DNA from: JAZDMK01 sp043800975
Lineage (GTDB): Bacteria > Bacteroidota > Bacteroidia > Bacteroidales > JAHJDW01
DNA length: 11,339 nt
Assembly (NCBI GenBank): GCA_043800975.1
Contig: JAZDMK010000338.1
Location: 1-11,339 of the forward strand
Direction: 5' to 3'
Positions 6,883 to 11,339 of the stretch are shown here, piece after piece (positions within the stretch are counted from its first letter, which is position 1; each line of letters starts with the position of its first letter). The notes beneath the pieces were generated by a model. The model worked only from the letters and a program-made list of their open reading frames with translations, did not search any database and was not told the origin of the DNA. The translations under genes and the position numbers were made by a program.

Positions 6883-7937
6883 TTTGTTTGCTTGTTTTTT
6901 CTTTTTAAAAAACCAACTAATAATGGTCCCCGATTTAAAATGCGATTTCTGAAAGTAAAAGGAAGATAATGAACGATCAGAACGAAAAGATGAATACTTT
7001 CAGTTAAAAAAACACTTGGCAAAGAACGAAACCATATTATTAAATTAAAACCATTATAATTTCTATCGTATCCCATTTTTTCTGACCATTTACCGGCAAC
7101 CTGATCAGCCATATTAATCTCCCGTTCGGATAACTGGTTCTTCCATAAATCCACTTTTCGGGTATTAATAGGTTGGATCAAGCTTTTGTGATGTGTTTCT
7201 ATACTATATTTAGAGTATTCTTTTTCCAATCCTTCTTTTTTTTCATGAAAGGAAAGCATAGAAGATTGATATGGGATATTAAGAAATCTGCAGATATTCT
7301 GAACCTGAATTACAGGATCAGCGGTCAGATCTTCATATTTAACAGTATGAAAAAGTTCGGGATTCTTTTTCTTTGCCCTTTCGAGAATACGAACCGATTT
7401 TTTCCACTTGTAGGCAATGATTGCTGTATTGTGAAATTCAAAATCAACAGCTTTAGTTGATAGAATCTGATCTCTGTAATCCCGAACGAGGTGAATGTAA
7501 CGGGCTTCGGGAAAAATTAGTGGTAAATATCTGAAATATAAAGAATAAACAGGGTTTTTATCTCCCAGTATTTGGATTTCCTCTTTTGGAAAAACGGAGG
7601 GGTACAATGAAATGATCGTTTTACAAATCGTTGCATAGCTTACTGTTCCTGCCAACGGAAGCAAATGAGAAAGCAATTGTTCTCTGGAAATGTTTAATGT
7701 GCTGAATTTACGCGTTTTCATCAGATAATCTACGAAGCGCTCAAACCGTTGTGCATTCCAATGTTTTCTTTTTCCATAAGATAAATAATACCCACCTATA
7801 AATGGGCACTCAACAGGAATTGTCACATTGGGGTGGGCGTCGAAAAGTGTCCGAAGAAGGGTGGTGCCTGAACGTGTACGTCCGATAATAAAAAAAATCG
7901 GAATGTGTGAAAGATCACTTTTGCTCGGCAAATCCAC
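6879..7937 (-). CDS. PAPS-dependent sulfotransferase family protein (first gene of the operon)
   Basis: A 352-residue sulfotransferase. The PAPS 5'-loop GRTRSGTTLL is at 19-28, GDKNPVYSL at 125-133, and the 3'-phosphate motif HLVRDYRDQILS at 149-160. A hydrophobic C-terminal stretch (297-326) is followed by a strongly basic end (KRKNKQTK), which fits peripheral attachment to the inner membrane. The start is GTG at 7937; no in-frame ATG lies between it and the putative promoter, and the resulting N-terminus (about 13 residues before IFFIIG) matches the paralogue's. The stop overlaps the flippase ATG by 4 nt. Sequence divergence outside the PAPS motifs suggests the two paralogues act on different positions or acceptors of one glycan; this is inference. 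Confidence 0.88.
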   Translation of the reverse strand: MDLPSKSDLSHIPIFFIIGRTRSGTTLLRTLFDAHPNVTIPVECPFIGGYYLSYGKRKHWNAQRFERFVDYLMKTRKFSTLNISREQLLSHLLPLAGTVSYATICKTIISLYPSVFPKEEIQILGDKNPVYSLYFRYLPLIFPEARYIHLVRDYRDQILSTKAVDFEFHNTAIIAYKWKKSVRILERAKKKNPELFHTVKYEDLTADPVIQVQNICRFLNIPYQSSMLSFHEKKEGLEKEYSKYSIETHHKSLIQPINTRKVDLWKNQLSEREINMADQVAGKWSEKMGYDRNYNGFNLIIWFRSLPSVFLTESIHLFVLIVHYLPFTFRNRILNRGPLLVGFLKRKNKQTK

Positions 7938-7966
7938 AGAATTTCGGTTTGAATTGTAAATTTTGG

Positions 7967-7974
7967 CAAATATA
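7967..7974 (-). promoter_or_regulatory. Candidate -7 element for the sulfotransferase/flippase operon
   Basis: Read on the minus strand, TATATTTG is an exact match to TAnnTTTG and lies 29 nt before the GTG start at 7937, giving a leader of about 22 nt. No clear TTTG/TTG is found at the expected -33 distance, so the call rests on the -7 element and its position upstream of the first gene of the operon. Confidence 0.42.
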
Positions 7975-8093
7975 CTGATTTAAGAACAATATTTAGAATA
8001 CACAAGCAGGGCAACCTTTTTAGAAAAAAAACGTCTAAAGAATTATAAAATCTAAAATAATTAAGTATCCTTGTATTCAATATTTGCTTTAGT

Positions 8094-8513
8094 ATGAGAA
8101 AAATTAAAAAAGCATCCATTTTTCTGATGATATTTTTGCTCCCCACAATGTGGGCTTTTGCAGGAAATCCCGAATTAAAACTTGTTTTTGTTAAGGACCC
8201 TGCTAAGAAGGGCAGCCCTTTAAATGAAAACAATATGAAGGAAATCAACTTCACGATATTTGGTTTAAAAAATCAGGCAGAAGCCAATGCATTAGCCGAT
8301 AAATTCTGGGTTGAAGACAAAAACCTGAAGGGCTTAATGCAAACGTTTACCATAAACGAAAATCCTGCAGATGGATCATACAAGGTTCAAACTCAGTTTT
8401 TGAAAGTGGCGACAAAGAAATATATTCTTGAGTTGGCATTTTCCTGTGGTTTTGAAAAAGTTACGATTGATGGCGTGGAAGTCAATACCCGCGAAATGAT
8501 TCAGAAATCTTAA
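8094..8513 (+). CDS. Small secreted protein of unknown function
   Basis: A 139-residue protein with a basic, hydrophobic signal peptide (1-23, cleavage after AFA) and a mature part of about 116 residues. I do not recognise the family. The order of likely elements after the signal is strand (KEINFTIFGL), helix (QAEANALADKF), two strands (MQTFTIN; YKVQTQF), helix (TKKYILELAFSCGF) and strand (KVTIDGVEV). This beta-alpha-beta-beta-alpha-beta order recalls ferredoxin-like/HMA-like folds. It lacks the CxxC metal site, having a single Cys118 in the mature part, so metal binding is not supported. No T9SS tail is present, so it is probably periplasmic. Its stop is 1 nt before the start of the large SprB-repeat protein, which implies co-expression and possibly a shared role in handling that protein. 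Confidence 0.8.
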   Translation: MRKIKKASIFLMIFLLPTMWAFAGNPELKLVFVKDPAKKGSPLNENNMKEINFTIFGLKNQAEANALADKFWVEDKNLKGLMQTFTINENPADGSYKVQTQFLKVATKKYILELAFSCGFEKVTIDGVEVNTREMIQKS

Positions 8514-8514
8514 A

Positions 8515-11079
8515 ATGAGTAGTATGAAAAAATTATTGTTTGTTTTTGGATTTGTGCTTGGTTTCACAGGAATAATAAATGCACAAGTACCAACTAATCA
8601 GGATTGCCTTGGCGCAATTCCAATTTGTCAGAACGTATATTCTACGGCGGTTTCTTATACAGGGACAGGAAATTACACAACGGAAATTAGTTCTTCCAAT
8701 TCATGTCTGGGTTCCGGCGAAAAAAATGATGTATGGTATACATTTTCTGTTCAGCAGTCTGGGAATTTAAGTTTTTTAATTACACCGAATTCAAGTTCAG
8801 ATGACTATGACTGGGCTGTATATAATCTTACCAGCAGTTCATGTGCAGATATTTATAACGGAAGCGGGATAGAAGTAAGTTGCAATTTTTCTGCAACATC
8901 AGGTACTACGGGCCCAAATGGTGCCGGAACAACAAACAGTGAACCTGCATCTGGTCCAAGATACAATGCAGTCATTCCGGTTATAGCAGGTCAGACCTAT
9001 GTTGTTAATGTCAGCAATTTCTCTTCATCGCAATCGGGTTATACAATCGATTTTGGGGCATCAACTGCGGTAATTTTTGATAATGTTCCGCCTGTTTTAA
9101 CAAACATACTGTCCACACCCGGTTGTGGCTCATCTACTATCCAGTTTGAGTTTTCAGAATGGATACAGTGTAGTACAGTTTCTGCTGGCGACTTTACTGT
9201 TACCGGCCCTGGCGGACCTTATACTGTTACAGGGGTAACGGGAGCTGGTTGTGCTTCCGGCGGTACACAGGAAAAGATTTTTACAATAACTGTTTCTCCA
9301 GCTATTACAACGAGTGGAGCCTATAATCTAAATCTGGTTACAACTGCCGGATCAGTTACTGACCTCTGTGGAAATGTTGCATTAGCTAATTCAATACCTT
9401 TTAATGTCTCGTCTGTGAATGCATCTATCAGTGCTCATTCAGATGCAAACTGTGGTTCTGCTAATGGTTCTGCGACAGCTACAGGTACGGGTGGTGCTGG
9501 AACATATACTTATACCTGGAACACTGTTCCTGTTCAGAATACAGCAACCGCATCAGGTTTACTTCCCGGTAATTATATTGTAACTGTTAGTGACGGATCA
9601 TGCAGCGATACTGCGATGGTTACAATCTCTAACGTGGGAGCTCCTACTTTAACTTTAACTGTAACGCATGAAACCTGCAGCCAGAGCAACGGACAGATTG
9701 TTTGTGTTGCAACGGGTGGTTCAGGTGTTTATACCTATTCTTGGAATTCTGTTCCTCCTCAGGCAACAGCTACAGCAACAAATCTTCCTGCCGGGAATTA
9801 TACGGTTACCGTTAATGACGGAACTTGTACAGCTGTTCAGTCTGCTACGGTGAATAATTCTCCCGGACCTTCATTAAGTATTACCGGAGTTGTGGATGCC
9901 ACATGCGGTAATTCGAATGGCTCGGCAACTGTTAATGTTACTTCCGGCGGAACGGGACCTTTTACTTATACATGGAGCACTACTCCGGTTCAAAATACTG
10001 CTACGGCAACAAATCTTCCTCCCGGAGCGTACACTGTTACGGTTAAAGATGTCAACAATTGTATTGCATTGATTAATGCAAACATTAACAACCATCCTGC
10101 CTTTACTACCGTTATTCAGGTTCGTAATACGGACTGTGGTTTATCGAATGGTGCTGCTGTAGCCTCGTCTTTTGGTGGCTCAGGTGTATATACATATACA
10201 TGGGGAACAACGCCTGTATGCACCAATGACACGGTTACAGGTTTGGCAGCGGGCTCCTACATTGTTACTGTTTATGACGGTTTTTGTACAGTAACAGATA
10301 CTGCTGTTATTGGTCTGAACAATGCGCCTGTTCTTACCATGTCTTCCATTGATGAAACTTGCGGGCAGGGTGATGGCTCCGCTTTTGTAAGTGTAGTAGG
10401 TGGTTCAGGGGCATATACTTATTTATGGTCTTCAGGTGGCGGTGTCAATCCAACCATGTCGAATGTACATTCAGGTTCATATTCGGTAACTGTTTCCGAT
10501 GGTCTGTGTTCGGTTTCTTCTACTGTACAAGTGGATAACATTCCGGGTCCTAATGCGGCTTTTACTGTTACACCACCCATCGTAGATGTTCTGAATCCCT
10601 TGTGCATGTTCTACGATAATTCAACAGGTTCGCCAATTTCGTGGACCTGGGATTTTGGTGATAATACTTTTGCTTCAACCCAAAATGCAATGCATTCATA
10701 CATGTCAGCCGGAACGTTCGAAGTTATGCTTACAATTGAAGATATCAACGGATGTCGTGATTCAACAACCTTAATGGTTACCGTGAATGATATCACTACG
10801 ATTTATGTACCCAATGCCTTTACACCGAATGAAAACGGAATCAACGAAACATGGGGACCCAAAGGAACCAATCTGAATCCTGATAAGTTCCACATCTGGG
10901 TTTATAATCGCTGGGGTGAACTGATCTGGGATACCGATAACCTGAACCAAACATGGAACGGAACATACCACAATCAGGGCGAACCCGTTCAGCAAGGTGT
11001 GTATGCGTGGAAAATCATGTGTAAAAATTATGACGGCACAACCTCCTATTATGACGGGCATGTTACTGTATTCAAGTAA
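8515..11079 (+). CDS. Modular surface protein with SprB-type repeats, PKD domain and type B T9SS (gliding-associated) C-terminus
   Basis: An 854-residue exported protein. Residues 1-23 hold the signal peptide, cleaved at INA|Q; the ATG at 8524 (residue 4, MKKLLF) is an equally good start. Residues 24-182 form a Cys-rich beta-sandwich with DVWYTFSV and YVVNVSNFSS, like PPC-type domains of T9SS cargo. Residues 189-298 look like a bacterial Ig-like domain (DNVPPVLTN, FSEWIQC). Five SprB-type repeats of about 75 residues follow (303-679), each with a Cys pair and a GNYxVTVxDGxC strand. Residues 681-762 are a PKD domain with WDFGD at 712-716. Residues 763-854 are a CHU_C/gliding-motility-associated C-terminus (VPNAFTPNENGIN, VYNRWGELIW, GVYAWKI), the type B T9SS signal. 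SprB itself is a giant gliding adhesin in Flavobacterium; this protein is far smaller, so a surface adhesin or matrix role is more likely than a motility motor track. It ends at an intrinsic terminator. Confidence 0.92.
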   Translation: MSSMKKLLFVFGFVLGFTGIINAQVPTNQDCLGAIPICQNVYSTAVSYTGTGNYTTEISSSNSCLGSGEKNDVWYTFSVQQSGNLSFLITPNSSSDDYDWAVYNLTSSSCADIYNGSGIEVSCNFSATSGTTGPNGAGTTNSEPASGPRYNAVIPVIAGQTYVVNVSNFSSSQSGYTIDFGASTAVIFDNVPPVLTNILSTPGCGSSTIQFEFSEWIQCSTVSAGDFTVTGPGGPYTVTGVTGAGCASGGTQEKIFTITVSPAITTSGAYNLNLVTTAGSVTDLCGNVALANSIPFNVSSVNASISAHSDANCGSANGSATATGTGGAGTYTYTWNTVPVQNTATASGLLPGNYIVTVSDGSCSDTAMVTISNVGAPTLTLTVTHETCSQSNGQIVCVATGGSGVYTYSWNSVPPQATATATNLPAGNYTVTVNDGTCTAVQSATVNNSPGPSLSITGVVDATCGNSNGSATVNVTSGGTGPFTYTWSTTPVQNTATATNLPPGAYTVTVKDVNNCIALINANINNHPAFTTVIQVRNTDCGLSNGAAVASSFGGSGVYTYTWGTTPVCTNDTVTGLAAGSYIVTVYDGFCTVTDTAVIGLNNAPVLTMSSIDETCGQGDGSAFVSVVGGSGAYTYLWSSGGGVNPTMSNVHSGSYSVTVSDGLCSVSSTVQVDNIPGPNAAFTVTPPIVDVLNPLCMFYDNSTGSPISWTWDFGDNTFASTQNAMHSYMSAGTFEVMLTIEDINGCRDSTTLMVTVNDITTIYVPNAFTPNENGINETWGPKGTNLNPDKFHIWVYNRWGELIWDTDNLNQTWNGTYHNQGEPVQQGVYAWKIMCKNYDGTTSYYDGHVTVFK
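9421..10551 (+). repeat. Five tandem SprB-type coding repeats, ~225 bp each
   Basis: In-frame repeat units begin near 9421, 9646, 9871, 10105 and 10333, giving periods of 225, 225, 234, 228 and about 219 bp. Each unit runs: TCG-like Cys motif (NCGSANG, TCSQSNG, TCGNSNG, DCGLSNG, TCGQGDG), a G-rich turn with YTYTW or similar, and a GxYxVTV strand; four of the five then carry DGxC, while unit 3 has VNNC. The third unit has a longer glycine turn and the fifth replaces the VQNTATA strand by a GGG segment. The pattern fits duplication of a protein domain, not a DNA-level element. Confidence 0.85.
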
Positions 11080-11098
11080 GATTTTTTAACTATATTTT

Positions 11099-11124
11099 AA
11101 TGGCCGGTTTATCCGGCCATTTTT
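11099..11124 (+). terminator. Rho-independent terminator after the SprB-repeat gene
   Basis: A perfect 8-bp GC-rich stem (ATGGCCGG at 11100-11107 with CCGGCCAT at 11113-11120) with a TTTAT loop is followed by a run of T (11120-11124). It sits 20 nt after the stop at 11079 and before the next gene, exactly where the transcript should end. Confidence 0.9.
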
Positions 11125-11149
11125 GTATTCAGAAATTGCGTTAATTTTG
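11122..11149 (+). promoter_or_regulatory. Candidate Bacteroidota promoter for the BatA-like gene
   Basis: TAATTTTG at 11142-11149 matches TAnnTTTG exactly. TTTG at 11122-11125, at the terminator T-tract, is a possible -33 with a 16-nt spacer, somewhat short. Transcription would begin about 10 nt before the ATG at 11167. Confidence 0.42.
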
Positions 11150-11166
11150 TCACCTGATAATTCAAT

Positions 11167-11339
11167 ATGGAATTTTTATATCCGTCTTTTCTTTTTGGGT
11201 TAACAGCCATTGCTGTTGCGATCATTATTCATCTTTTCAATTTCAGAAGATTGAATAAAATATTTTGTCCGAATGTAAGACTGTTAAAAAATATTCAGCA
11301 GGAAAACCAGACGCGCAATCGCTTGCGTAATCTATTGAT
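11167..11339 (+). CDS. BatA-like (aerotolerance regulator N-terminal) membrane protein, 3' truncated by window edge
   Basis: The first 57 codons are visible. The N-terminus MEFLYPSFLFG leads to a hydrophobic helix with AIIIHLFNFRR, then FCPNVRLLKNIQQEN and a basic stretch with RNRLRNLL. This order is the BatA/aerotolerance-regulator N-terminal domain, in which the IIHLFxFRR end of the first membrane span is characteristic. Family members in Bacteroidota are inner-membrane proteins often carrying a von Willebrand A or large periplasmic region, but the rest lies outside the window, so the full architecture is unknown. The gene is separated from the upstream adhesin by a terminator and its own candidate promoter, so it is a new transcription unit. 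Confidence 0.8.
   Translation, partial: MEFLYPSFLFGLTAIAVAIIIHLFNFRRLNKIFCPNVRLLKNIQQENQTRNRLRNLL

Noticed and set aside
8079..8086. AATATTTG as a promoter for the small secreted protein gene
   Set aside because: It misses the first T of TAnnTTTG, has no -33 partner, and would start transcription at the ATG itself. The true promoter was not located.
7823..8254. A 143-codon minus-strand open frame across the divergent gap
   Set aside because: It overlaps two well-supported genes, has no recognisable domain, and its sequence reads as a shadow of the sulfotransferase and signal-peptide genes.
8094..8513. Small secreted protein as a metal-binding HMA protein
   Set aside because: The predicted fold order is similar but there is no CxxC and only one Cys in the mature part.
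9421..10551. Tandem repeats as a CRISPR array or DNA-level satellite
   Set aside because: The units are long, in-frame and diverged at synonymous and variable sites, and encode a known domain type; there are no short identical repeats with unique spacers.

Overview
The window looks like a chromosomal segment from a member of the Bacteroidota, probably an environmental, T9SS-bearing lineage. Three observations support this. Two predicted secreted proteins end in type IX secretion system (T9SS) sorting domains, one type A and one type B/gliding-associated. Several genes are preceded by TAnnTTTG, the -7 element used by the Bacteroidota primary sigma factor. The DNA is AT-rich, gene starts lack obvious Shine-Dalgarno sequences, and the right edge opens a BatA-type gene with the form usual in this phylum. 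The species cannot be named from the sequence alone.

Layout. (1) Positions 1-2749, plus strand: a tightly coupled operon holding the 3' end of a FabH-like ketoacyl-ACP synthase III, a short-chain dehydrogenase/reductase, a GtrB/ArnC-like membrane family 2 glycosyltransferase and a GNAT-like acyltransferase. Three consecutive junctions are 1-nt gaps or 4-nt ATGA overlaps. (2) 2797-4473, plus strand: a secreted beta-propeller-like protein with a type A T9SS tail, behind its own promoter. (3) 7937-4517, minus strand: a three-gene operon read as sulfotransferase, Wzx-like flippase, sulfotransferase, with overlapping junctions. (4) 8094-11079, plus strand: a small secreted protein followed after 1 nt by an 854-residue modular surface protein with five SprB-type repeats, a PKD domain and a gliding-associated C-terminal domain, ending at a clear intrinsic terminator. 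(5) 11167 to the right edge: the start of a BatA-like membrane protein gene. No tRNA, rRNA, mobile element or CRISPR array was seen, and no gene-free stretch exceeds 300 bases.

How the parts may work together. The left operon resembles the synthase/reductase/transferase sets that make a short 3-hydroxyacyl group and place it on an amino sugar of a surface glycan; the glycosyltransferase would load or extend a polyprenyl-linked sugar. The central operon would sulfate and flip a lipid-linked glycan. Both sulfotransferases carry a hydrophobic C-terminal tail, which would suit work at the inner membrane beside the flippase. The flanking T9SS cargo proteins would be surface-displayed or released; type A cargo is typically anchored to a special lipopolysaccharide, so a link between the glycan genes and the cargo is possible but unproven. 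The window therefore reads as part of a cell-surface glycan and surface-protein region.
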